This document shows, in pieces, positions 1-7,579 of a stretch of 14,059 nt of DNA. The stretch is from contig JAJFLT010000249.1 of NCBI GenBank assembly GCA_021772555.1, positions 1 through 14,059 on the forward strand, read 5' to 3'. Position 1 is the first letter of the stretch. Each line of letters opens with the position of its first letter. This DNA comes from Opitutales bacterium (GTDB lineage Bacteria; Verrucomicrobiota; Verrucomicrobiia; Opitutales; UBA2987). The notes beneath the pieces were generated by a model that was not told the DNA's origin, ran no database searches, and saw nothing but the letters and a program-made list of their open reading frames with translations. The translations under genes and the position numbers were made by a program.

Positions 1-3000
1 AGGTACATGTCCTCGGCCAGTAGCGCCCGCAACATAAGTGGCCCCACCGTGGGTAGACTCATAACCAACGCCACAATAGCCCCGCCTGACACTAGTTGCG
101 GAAAAAGCGCGCCGATGCTCGATACAAACGGGTTGAGCGCCAGACGCACCGGATATTTCAGTAGCAGTTTTAAGGGCCGCACACCTTTGGCCCGAGCCGT
201 AGTGACATAGGGCTTCTTCAGTTCGTCCAGCAAATTTCCCCGCATCACACGCATCATGGTTGCAGTGCCGCCAACACCGAGCACCACTACCGGTACCCAA
301 ATATGCTTCAGCAGGTCGGCTGCTTTCTCCCAAGTCCAATAGGGTTGGGCCGCAAATTGTGGAGAAAAAAGTCCGGTTGGGTTGATCCCCAGATAATGAC
401 TACTCAAATACATGAGGATAACGGCGAGCAGGAAGTTAGGTACACACATACCAAAAAATCCCAAAAATGAAAAAAAGTAATCACCCGCTGAATATTGTCT
501 AACGGCTGAATATGTGCCTATGGGCAACGCGATAACCCAAGTGAGCAAAATGGTGCTTAATGAGATAAAAAGCGTGAATAAAATGCGCTCTCCAATGATA
601 TCATTGACCGGCTGATTTAGTTCCATTGATCGCCCAAGGTTTCCTTGCAACAATCCGGTATCACTGGTTTTAAATGAGGCAAACCAGTAAAGCCCCATCC
701 ACCTGGCGTAGCGCTCTATGATAGATTTGTCGAGGTGGAAAATTTCTCTTAACTCCTCGATTTCCTGCAAGTTCGCCTCTTCTCCGCTCATTTGAAGAGC
801 GAGTATGCGAGAATCGATGAAATCTCCCGGAGGTATTTGTATAATGGTGAATGCGATTCCCGAAATAACGAGCAGGGTCGGTATCATGAGCAACAAGCGT
901 TTACCGATATATGGGTGGCGAATCCCCGTTAGAACAATAACCAGACACACGATTCCCCAGACAAGGCTGCGAATTAGTTTTCCTAGTTTCCCACTTCCGC
1001 CAGCGGGTATATCATTATCATGGGTAAGGTTGTTGCTCCTCGACGAATCGGGAGCATCAATTTTCTTTTTAAGTTGATAGGTCCTGTCGGCGCCCTCAGG
1101 CGGGTTTTCAATATAATAGGTTTCCAGACCCGCGTTAGCCGGTGTCGCGTAATAGAAACCGCTTACAGCGTTGGGGGGTACGTTCCCAACGCCGTTTTTT
1201 ACCACTACCAATTGTGGCGGCGCAGAGGCGATACTGATTGACCAGACGTTATCCGCGGCGATATCCAGCACCTCTTTGAAAAGATTTCGTTGCTGCTCCC
1301 TGGCCGGAGCGCGCAAAGCGGCCTCGTAGGCTTCTAGGGCTCGGCGAAGTGGATGTTCCGGCGGCGGTTCCACAACACCAGGTTTCGCCGCAGCGGCCGC
1401 ATCGAGGTTGTCGTGGAGTCCGCCCTTCTGATACCAAGTGGCGAATCCGATGGCAAAATGTGCCTCGCGGTTGACCGGCACAAAACTACGAGCCTGTATC
1501 AAGGGAAGAAAATCGGTCGAGCTCCCCATAATGGTAAAATCGTGCTTGAGAGCCTGTTTCTCGTTGTGAAACAACCGCGAAGCTCTTTCGCGATAAATTA
1601 CGCGGATACCCACCCGGGCCCAGTCATCAACAATGAACTGAGCCGGACCTTGGCCGGTCAGCTCCGTATAATCCATAAACCATACCATGCGGGTTCCATC
1701 CCAAAAGCTGCGGTAGCCCTCATGATCACGTTCGATTAACCCAAGTTCGTCCAGCATACGGTTAGCCAGCTCAGGATCGTAGGCTACGAAACTCTTCATC
1801 AAACCGTCATGGTGAAACATCGATTCGAATCCCGGCGCCGCTTGCGACGGTTCCCCTACACCGTGATATTCGGCATTGATGATTTGCCGCCGGTCAATGG
1901 CTAGCGAGAGGGCCTGGCGGAATGTCTTTTCATTGAGTAGCTTTCCTTTCAATCCCGAGGCAGGGTTCCCAGGTTCAGTCACACGGTTAAGATTTGGCCA
2001 GATAGTCCATACCGATCGATCGGTTGGGAACCAATGGTAAACCTGGTAACCGCGCGTTTCCCGCTGGGACATAAGCAAGGTATATTGGTCGAAACGCAGG
2101 TGCCGCGTCTGCATCGTGACGTCGCCGCTGGAAGCTGCCAAAGGCACCAGCTTTTGGTTGACCACATCGAAATGGACTCGGTCTATATAAGGAAGTTGGC
2201 GGCCCTCCGAATCGACCGCCCAGTAGTAGGGATTGCGCACAAATTCCTGTGGTGTGCTGGCCCGATAGGTTCGATAAATCCACGGCCAAATACGGGGATG
2301 ATCCACATTGTAATAACCGTTATAATTATTGGAAGTTAAGCTTAGGTATAGCTGACGACGGGTGGGAATGTTCCTCAACTTCATGGCCGCCTCAATTAGC
2401 GCGTCGTTTCCTACCTTGGGATGGTATTGTTTCAAGTAGTGCTCAGGGGCACAAAATCCCTGCCAGGCACTGGCCAGGCGTTCGAGAAAAAAAGCGTTAG
2501 AGGAATGAAAGACAAACTTGATGGTGCCAAGGTCAATCTGCTCAATGAGACCGCGACGCCCATCGATCATCTGCCATTCCGGTTTTGTCCCTGGATAAAC
2601 GGCATCGCAGTGATCTCGCCAGAAATAGACAATATCATCGGTGGTAAACGGATGGCCGTTGGACCACTTCATTCCTTTGCGTAAAAAAAATGTCCACTCC
2701 TTGAAATCAGCAGAAACCTCCCAATCCTTGGCCACATGAGGGACAATGGGATAACCCAATGGCGACCAACGCACCAGGCTCGCGCCAGAGAGCCGCCAAT
2801 CCATCTGGCCGCCCGGCCCCTTGGCCACATTCTCAAGCCGATACCAAGTGCCCCCATAGCTACCATTGCCATCGACCCCTTCGAGGACTAGAGGCTCCTT
2901 CCCCACTCTTTGGTCAACTGGCGGCAATTTGCCTTCTTTTACAAGTTCGGCCAGGATCGGGGCCTCCTCCTTGGGATACCACGCCGCCATTTCTTCACTA

Positions 3001-3221
3001 TAATCTATCTCACGATAGACTACCGGCACGTTATCCGGGTCAAAGCTGACATCGCGCAACTTTTCAGCAGAATCTACCTGTTCTGCGGAATAATCGAGGG
3101 GAAAATCAAGCAGATCGGGCTTCAGAATGGCAGCGCAGAAATAAAGGACCATGTAGAAGCCGAACGCCGCCAGGGACAACCCTATTGCGATTTGAGAAAA
3201 AACACTTGCCATCCATCTCAT
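1..3221 (-). CDS. ABC transporter: family-5 substrate-binding protein fused to DppB/OppB-type permease (partial at left edge)
   Basis: One frame stays open from ATG 3221 (an in-frame TAG lies directly upstream) to the left edge, giving 1073 complete codons and no stop. Residues about 7-32 form a hydrophobic N-terminal anchor with no lipobox cysteine evident. Residues about 35-720 look like an extracellular family-5 solute-binding protein (peptide/nickel/oligosaccharide type), including the signature segment KGMKWSNGHPFTTDDIVYFW near residues 180-200. A helix at about 751-768 is followed by a basic turn (RHPYIGKR). A DppB/OppB permease then begins near residue 774 (KRLLLMIPTLL) and carries the EAA loop (YVTTARAKG, ending at residue 1013). 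Binding protein and permease are normally separate genes, so this is a fusion. The second permease and the ATPases should lie beyond the left edge. It follows the symporter gene by 44 bp, probably in the same operon. The substrate cannot be read from sequence. Only a weak GAG-like ribosome site precedes the start. Confidence 0.86.
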   Translation of the reverse strand, partial: MRWMASVFSQIAIGLSLAAFGFYMVLYFCAAILKPDLLDFPLDYSAEQVDSAEKLRDVSFDPDNVPVVYREIDYSEEMAAWYPKEEAPILAELVKEGKLPPVDQRVGKEPLVLEGVDGNGSYGGTWYRLENVAKGPGGQMDWRLSGASLVRWSPLGYPIVPHVAKDWEVSADFKEWTFFLRKGMKWSNGHPFTTDDIVYFWRDHCDAVYPGTKPEWQMIDGRRGLIEQIDLGTIKFVFHSSNAFFLERLASAWQGFCAPEHYLKQYHPKVGNDALIEAAMKLRNIPTRRQLYLSLTSNNYNGYYNVDHPRIWPWIYRTYRASTPQEFVRNPYYWAVDSEGRQLPYIDRVHFDVVNQKLVPLAASSGDVTMQTRHLRFDQYTLLMSQRETRGYQVYHWFPTDRSVWTIWPNLNRVTEPGNPASGLKGKLLNEKTFRQALSLAIDRRQIINAEYHGVGEPSQAAPGFESMFHHDGLMKSFVAYDPELANRMLDELGLIERDHEGYRSFWDGTRMVWFMDYTELTGQGPAQFIVDDWARVGIRVIYRERASRLFHNEKQALKHDFTIMGSSTDFLPLIQARSFVPVNREAHFAIGFATWYQKGGLHDNLDAAAAAKPGVVEPPPEHPLRRALEAYEAALRAPAREQQRNLFKEVLDIAADNVWSISIASAPPQLVVVKNGVGNVPPNAVSGFYYATPANAGLETYYIENPPEGADRTYQLKKKIDAPDSSRSNNLTHDNDIPAGGSGKLGKLIRSLVWGIVCLVIVLTGIRHPYIGKRLLLMIPTLLVISGIAFTIIQIPPGDFIDSRILALQMSGEEANLQEIEELREIFHLDKSIIERYARWMGLYWFASFKTSDTGLLQGNLGRSMELNQPVNDIIGERILFTLFISLSTILLTWVIALPIGTYSAVRQYSAGDYFFSFLGFFGMCVPNFLLAVILMYLSSHYLGINPTGLFSPQFAAQPYWTWEKAADLLKHIWVPVVVLGVGGTATMMRVMRGNLLDELKKPYVTTARAKGVRPLKLLLKYPVRLALNPFVSSIGALFPQLVSGGAIVALVMSLPTVGPLMLRALLAEDMY

Positions 3222-3265
3222 CTATTCAACTCTATAAGTCCCGCTTTACCAAACTATTTTCGTTT

Positions 3266-5872
3266 TCATTTGTTTAACGTTTGGATCGAAAGACCTTCGA
3301 CATTTTTGCGGACAAACGGGGTTAAGATACTGGCAATATAGCCTATTGTGACACAAGATAACACGCCGATGGGGGCATAGAGGAAAATGTTAAGATCTGT
3401 GTGGTTTTTTACCAGAAATGGCGCAATAAATCCTGCCGCGGCCCCGCACAAAACTCCCGCACTGTTTGCCCGTTGAGTGAATATTCCGAGAATGAATACG
3501 CCGGTCAGACCACCAGCGATCAGTCCCAATAAAGCGATCAATTGAAATATGATCAGCCGGATATCGAAAGTGAGTAAGAGCAATCCGGCGCCGCATCCAA
3601 TTATTCCAACAATAACGGTAAGCCAGCGAGCTACTTTCAATGAAGTTCTATCTGAGACTTTTACTTTATTGAACCTATGATAGATGTCGTTTACCAGAGA
3701 GGCGGAGACGCTGTTCATGCTGCTATCCATAGACGACAGGACTGCTGCGAATATGCCTGCGATCAAGAGGCCGGCCAGACCGGGCGGAAGTTCATTGACG
3801 ATGAAATAAGGCAAAATTGCATCATTGCGATCCGGAATAAGCTTTTCCGGGTTTTTTCTGTAAAAGGCGAACAAGGCGGCGCCTAGCGGATAAAAGATCA
3901 GGATGGTGGGAATTGAGATAAAGGCATTGGTCCAGATGCCGGAGGCGGCGTCTTTTTCGGTTTTTGTCGATAGGTAACGTTGAACAACCGTCTGTTCGGT
4001 TGTATAACCGCCCAGGTTTTGAAAGAAAGGGCCGACAATCAAGACCCAGACGGAAAAGGCGGTGGGATCGAAACTCCAGTTAAAGGTGTGGAATTTTTCA
4101 TATTGAGCCCCGACCCGAATAATCTCACCAAGGCCCCCAACTTCATATAGGATCAGAAAGAGACAGAGCAGCGATCCCAGGGCCAGAACCAATACCTGTA
4201 TGACATCCGACCAGACGACGGCTTCCATCCCACCCATGACCGTATAGACGGTGCAGAAAATGCTTATGATAATAACGCATAAATAAGGATTCATCCCCGT
4301 CACCGCTGAAAGCGCGACTGCCGGTAGGTAGAGCAATACACCCACCCGTAAAAGTTGGGTGATCAGAAATTTGAACGTTCCGTAGAGCCTGACGACGACA
4401 TTGAAACGTTTTTCAAGGTATTCATAAGCGGTCGTTACATTCAGTTTCCGAAAGAACGGCAGGTAAAAATATATGACAAAAGGAGCGACCAAAAGGACGC
4501 CGAATGATTTCAGAAGCGCGGACCAATCGGTGGCGTAAGCCATAGCTGGAATGGCCATGAATGTGAGGGCGCTTAACTGAGTTCCGAAAATGCTCAATCC
4601 GGCCGCCCACCAGGGGATTCGTCTACCCGCCAGGAAAAAGTCCTCAATGCTTCGCTCTCTTTTGGAAAAGTAATAACCTATACCCAGCATGGCTCCGAGG
4701 TAGGCGGACAAAACGATCCAATTTGTAATTCCAAAATTGGATTGCGGTGCCTTTTTCTTGACGAAATAGATATCCGGCGAACGTTTTGAAGGTCCACTCT
4801 CACCGTTCACAAATACGTGTCCATCGTTCCAGGCCACAGCGGGCAAGGTCACGCGAGAAGATCCGACAGGCATGGAACCCCGACGGGACCAGGTATCCGT
4901 GATCGTGTGGTAGAGGTAAATATTGCTCTGGAAAGGAGGGTATTGCCTACGATCGGTGTGCAATTGGGACCCGTCAATCCCGCCAAAAACACCGATATGA
5001 GATTGTCCCAGGGGCATGGCCGGGGAGGCTGCAGCTGCTATAGGACGAGGTAAATCCGCCACCCTGCTCCACGGTTTTTCATTGTCTCCTCTGAGTGGCT
5101 CGTAGCGATAGGCGTCTTTAAGGTAGGGCGTCAGCTTTTGCGGCTTGCCGTCCTCTCCCGCGACCAATTGCATTCCGCTGAATAGAAAAAAAGAATTATC
5201 CTGCACTGCCGCGACGGCCAACATCCGGCCAGGTCCGGGCCAAGGCTCAAGTTCCTGCCAGGAAAGTTGATCGGAGGGTTTGGATAAGTCCAAAGCCCAA
5301 AAGGAATGCAGGGTTTCCGTAGCTTGGGGTGATTCCCGCCCCCCTGCGATGTATAAGGTGTTGTCGAGAATCGCGCCACACATATAGGCACATGGTTTCG
5401 GCAGCGAAGGCAGCGATTGAAACCGGAGGTCGTTATCGGCCCATCGCAGCATAAAGACATCCGCATAATGTGAAAACCCATCGCTGCCGCCCCCAAAAAT
5501 AATGCCGCCTTCAAAGGAAGCGGAGACGCCATAGGCCAAAGCGTGAGGAAGCTTCTGGGCTGCCAATTGCCATTGAGATTCCGGTCCATGCAAAAGATAG
5601 ATGAGGTCATACCACTTTTTTTGACCTCCTTCCCACGCCGGGGGTTCGTTCTTAAAATTAGTCCCGCCGGCCACAATAAGTTTCCCATTGCTCGTTCCGG
5701 CAAACATACCTGCGTAACCTTCGTTTTCGGGTATGGGGGGGAGTTTACTCCATTCCAACAACGCGTCTTCAACAGGCTGTGAATAGGTATCAAGGGTGGA
5801 GTAACACCACAAAATGAGCGAGAGATAAAGAATGGTCAGTGACCGTCCAAAATATATCCTTGGTTTAATCAT
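3266..5872 (-). CDS. Kelch (NanM-like mutarotase) domain fused to sodium:solute symporter
   Basis: The product is 868 residues. An N-terminal hydrophobic segment (about 11-27) is a signal peptide or anchor. Residues about 37-370 carry six kelch-type blades, marked by glycine pairs such as VAGG (67-70), FGGG (126-129), IAGG (175-178), FSG (231-233), FGG (296-298) and NGE (356-358), matching the six-bladed N-acetylneuraminate epimerase NanM. Residues about 383-855 are an SSS-family Na+/solute symporter, with the TM1 segment WWAAGLSIFGTQLSALTF (421-438), AYEYLEKRF (482-490) and the Na+-site stretch SSMDSSMNS (713-721). The presumed role is to equilibrate anomers of a sugar acid in the periplasm and pass it to the fused Na+-driven importer. 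Sialic acid is the obvious candidate given the adjacent sialidase-like gene, but SSS substrates are diverse. No Shine-Dalgarno is visible, and a predicted hairpin abuts the ATG. I recall kelch-SSS fusions in Planctomycetes and Verrucomicrobia. Confidence 0.93.
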   Translation of the reverse strand: MIKPRIYFGRSLTILYLSLILWCYSTLDTYSQPVEDALLEWSKLPPIPENEGYAGMFAGTSNGKLIVAGGTNFKNEPPAWEGGQKKWYDLIYLLHGPESQWQLAAQKLPHALAYGVSASFEGGIIFGGGSDGFSHYADVFMLRWADNDLRFQSLPSLPKPCAYMCGAILDNTLYIAGGRESPQATETLHSFWALDLSKPSDQLSWQELEPWPGPGRMLAVAAVQDNSFFLFSGMQLVAGEDGKPQKLTPYLKDAYRYEPLRGDNEKPWSRVADLPRPIAAAASPAMPLGQSHIGVFGGIDGSQLHTDRRQYPPFQSNIYLYHTITDTWSRRGSMPVGSSRVTLPAVAWNDGHVFVNGESGPSKRSPDIYFVKKKAPQSNFGITNWIVLSAYLGAMLGIGYYFSKRERSIEDFFLAGRRIPWWAAGLSIFGTQLSALTFMAIPAMAYATDWSALLKSFGVLLVAPFVIYFYLPFFRKLNVTTAYEYLEKRFNVVVRLYGTFKFLITQLLRVGVLLYLPAVALSAVTGMNPYLCVIIISIFCTVYTVMGGMEAVVWSDVIQVLVLALGSLLCLFLILYEVGGLGEIIRVGAQYEKFHTFNWSFDPTAFSVWVLIVGPFFQNLGGYTTEQTVVQRYLSTKTEKDAASGIWTNAFISIPTILIFYPLGAALFAFYRKNPEKLIPDRNDAILPYFIVNELPPGLAGLLIAGIFAAVLSSMDSSMNSVSASLVNDIYHRFNKVKVSDRTSLKVARWLTVIVGIIGCGAGLLLLTFDIRLIIFQLIALLGLIAGGLTGVFILGIFTQRANSAGVLCGAAAGFIAPFLVKNHTDLNIFLYAPIGVLSCVTIGYIASILTPFVRKNVEGLSIQTLNK

Positions 5873-5916
5873 GCTGGCTGTATTGAGGCAGATAGGTTCT
5901 AATACAATTTACCAGC
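5873..5916 (-). promoter_or_regulatory. Possible mRNA hairpin abutting the start codon of the kelch-symporter gene
   Basis: On the minus strand, GCTGG (5916-5912) and TGTATT (5906-5901) can pair with AATACA (5884-5879) and CCAGC (5877-5873). This leaves a 16-base loop and a 5-versus-1 internal loop. The 3' arm ends at the base before the ATG, where a ribosome site would be, and no Shine-Dalgarno is present. It may tune translation. This is a hand-found structure with no energy calculation. Confidence 0.3.
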
Positions 5917-5977
5917 AACTGCCAGCCATCCGATTCGAATAAACAGGAAAACGGTCGAATACTTCTTAACCTGAACT

Positions 5978-7261
5978 TCAAGGAATAATTACCTCATGCC
6001 TGAATACCTGCGCCGTTCCGGGCCAGGATTCGCCTTGCACGAACATCACGATGTTGCCGTTTTCGCGATCATTGTAAATGCCGCGAATTTCGAAACGCGC
6101 TTTATCCGCCATCCCTTCGACCCGGTCCGTGAGTAAAGTTACTGTATCTTTTTTCACGGTAAAAGTTTTTTCATCGACCTCGGCAATTTGCAAAGGCCGG
6201 CGTGGCGGTTTAATTTTGGGCTCGTCCAAAAAATGCGTTATGAAATAAAGGCGGCCATTACCGGCGGCCCGGAAGAGGCGGGAATTGGAGGATGCGGACC
6301 AAACAATTGACTCGTCATCATATTTTATCGGTGCAGGAACGGCCCATGTTTGCCCGCCGTCGGTAGAAACGGCAGACCATTTCACCTCGCCTGGAAGATC
6401 GTCTTTACCGGTATGTTTCCCCCTCATAATCATAAGTATGGGGCCGTCCTTTAATTCGGCAATAGTGCCGACGAGGGCGCCCCGGCTCGAAGATTTCTGG
6501 GGAATTTCCACATATTCTCCCAATTCCCACTCGATACCCGAAAGATCATCCTTCCATTTGCCCATAAATACGCCTTGTTTCCAGGCATGGAGCAAATCCT
6601 CACTCAATTGGACTTGAAATGGCAGAAGGAGCGTTCCGTCGGCAGTTTTTTCCATATGGGGCATACCGGCCACCATGCCAGACAAGCGGCCGAAATCCAC
6701 ATCCCGAGCCCAATGGTCGGTATCAAATTCTTTCCCATTTTGAATGATTTGTTGGGGGGGCTCCCAGGAAATACCCCCGTCGCGTGAAATTTGCAGGTAG
6801 ATCTTGCTAAAAGAGTTAATCGCGGTAACAGACTCAAAAAGAGTTACGTCAGGATTTTCGACATAAAGTTTCTGCCAATAAATTAAAACCAATAGGCCAT
6901 TGTCCCGATCGAGATAGATCAGGTGATTGCCATGCCGTAAAGTTCCACCTCTCTCCTCACGTGCGATGTGCAATCCTTTGCTGATGTCCCAAGTCTTACC
7001 ATTGTCTTCAGAACGGCGAATGTAGGTATCTATGGGGCGGTCGGGCAGGGCGGTGAGCCAAAGCTGTAGCATGGAACGCCCAGAAAGCGTAGTGTAGTCA
7101 GTAGCTTGAATCCCGATATTGGCACGCTCGGCCCACCTGGGATAGGAAAAAAATAAGTCGTGCTGTACGGAAAGTTGCTCGGATTTCACATTGTTCGCAG
7201 AAAGGATCAACCCACTATAAGCCAACACTACTGCCAGAGAGATGGTATTAAATTGCTTCAT
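5978..7261 (-). CDS. Secreted sialidase-like (BNR/Asp-box) protein
   Basis: The product is 427 residues. Residues 1-22 (MKQF... then a hydrophobic run) look like a Sec signal peptide, so the protein should be exported. Three Asp-box motifs (S-x-D-x-G-x-[TS]-W) mark a sialidase-type beta-propeller: SEDNGKTW (84-91), SRDGGISW (159-166) and STDGGQTW (299-306). The length fits a single catalytic propeller without carbohydrate-binding modules. The canonical F/YRIP motif of GH33 sialidases is not visible near the N-terminus, so exo-alpha-sialidase activity is plausible but not shown. It could act on another acidic sugar or be a non-GH33 propeller. It is first in a leftward operon, 105 bp ahead of the kelch-symporter fusion, which fits release of a sugar acid followed by anomerisation and uptake. 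A strong promoter sits immediately upstream and would yield a nearly leaderless mRNA. Confidence 0.85.
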   Translation of the reverse strand: MKQFNTISLAVVLAYSGLILSANNVKSEQLSVQHDLFFSYPRWAERANIGIQATDYTTLSGRSMLQLWLTALPDRPIDTYIRRSEDNGKTWDISKGLHIAREERGGTLRHGNHLIYLDRDNGLLVLIYWQKLYVENPDVTLFESVTAINSFSKIYLQISRDGGISWEPPQQIIQNGKEFDTDHWARDVDFGRLSGMVAGMPHMEKTADGTLLLPFQVQLSEDLLHAWKQGVFMGKWKDDLSGIEWELGEYVEIPQKSSSRGALVGTIAELKDGPILMIMRGKHTGKDDLPGEVKWSAVSTDGGQTWAVPAPIKYDDESIVWSASSNSRLFRAAGNGRLYFITHFLDEPKIKPPRRPLQIAEVDEKTFTVKKDTVTLLTDRVEGMADKARFEIRGIYNDRENGNIVMFVQGESWPGTAQVFRHEVIIP

Positions 7262-7262
7262 T

Positions 7263-7281
7263 TGTATATATATTGTATATA
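7263..7281. repeat. Direct repeat TGTATATA x2, candidate operator over the sialidase promoter
   Basis: TGTATATA occurs at 7263-7270 and again at 7274-7281, an 11-bp period (about one helical turn). The repeats cover the -10 element, the predicted start point and the few bases before the sialidase ATG, a position where a bound protein would block transcription. From memory, E. coli NanR binds direct GGTATA repeats at its sialic acid genes, so direct rather than inverted repeats are not unreasonable. No regulator is encoded in the window. Low sequence complexity makes chance possible. Confidence 0.4.
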
Positions 7282-7301
7282 ACTGTGTTAAATGCTGTCA
7301 A
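7272..7301 (-). promoter_or_regulatory. Sigma-70-like promoter of the sialidase operon
   Basis: Read on the minus strand, a perfect -35 TTGACA (7301-7296) is followed after 18 bp by TACAAT (7277-7272), five of six matches to the -10 consensus. Transcription would start near 7264-7266, only about 3-5 bases before the ATG at 7261, implying an almost leaderless transcript. This agrees with the absence of a Shine-Dalgarno. The spacer contains the short palindrome TAACTGTGTTA (7280-7290). Confidence 0.6.
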
Positions 7302-7579
7302 TTATCTTTTGGATGGATTTGGTATTCGACATTACTGAAAGTTTTTAAATTTATATAAATCAATAAGTTAAGATTTTTTTAAAAATGTAGGGATTTAAAT
7401 TTTTGAACACCTGAATTTGCTAAATGATACCTGACCATAGGTTGCTTGCCTCATTGCGATGCTGAATTGCAGTTGTCAGGATCGATTGTTAATTAACCGT
7501 AGACATTTAAACTTGACTTGCTGCAGATTGCGCTGGAAATAGCAATGGATGGTGATTTCGAATATTAGTCTTTCCTGAT

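Larger units (their letters stand above)
7262..7579. promoter_or_regulatory. Divergent intergenic region (318 bp) between the two operons
   Basis: No convincing gene was found. The part nearest the sialidase holds its promoter and direct repeats. The middle (about 7335-7400) is very AT-rich with A and T tracts and could act as an upstream activating stretch for either side. Toward the amidohydrolase there is a 10-bp perfect palindrome GTTAATTAAC (7488-7497). A -35-like TTGACT (7513-7518) is followed by CTGCAG (7521-7526) and no good -10 at the expected spacing, so the rightward promoter is not identified with confidence. TGCAG at 7468-7472 and CTGCAG at 7521-7526 echo the half-sites upstream of the sulfatase gene. 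Confidence 0.55.

Noticed and set aside
1353..1739. 128-codon rightward open frame inside the ABC fusion gene
   Set aside because: It lies entirely opposite the continuous binding-protein/permease frame, shows no recognisable domain, and is a shadow of that gene, as are the other rightward frames between 1 and 3341.
5131..5793. 220-codon leftward frame overlapping the kelch domain
   Set aside because: It is an alternate-frame reading of the kelch-symporter gene. Its composition is unlike a folded protein, and the overlapping frame has clear kelch repeats.
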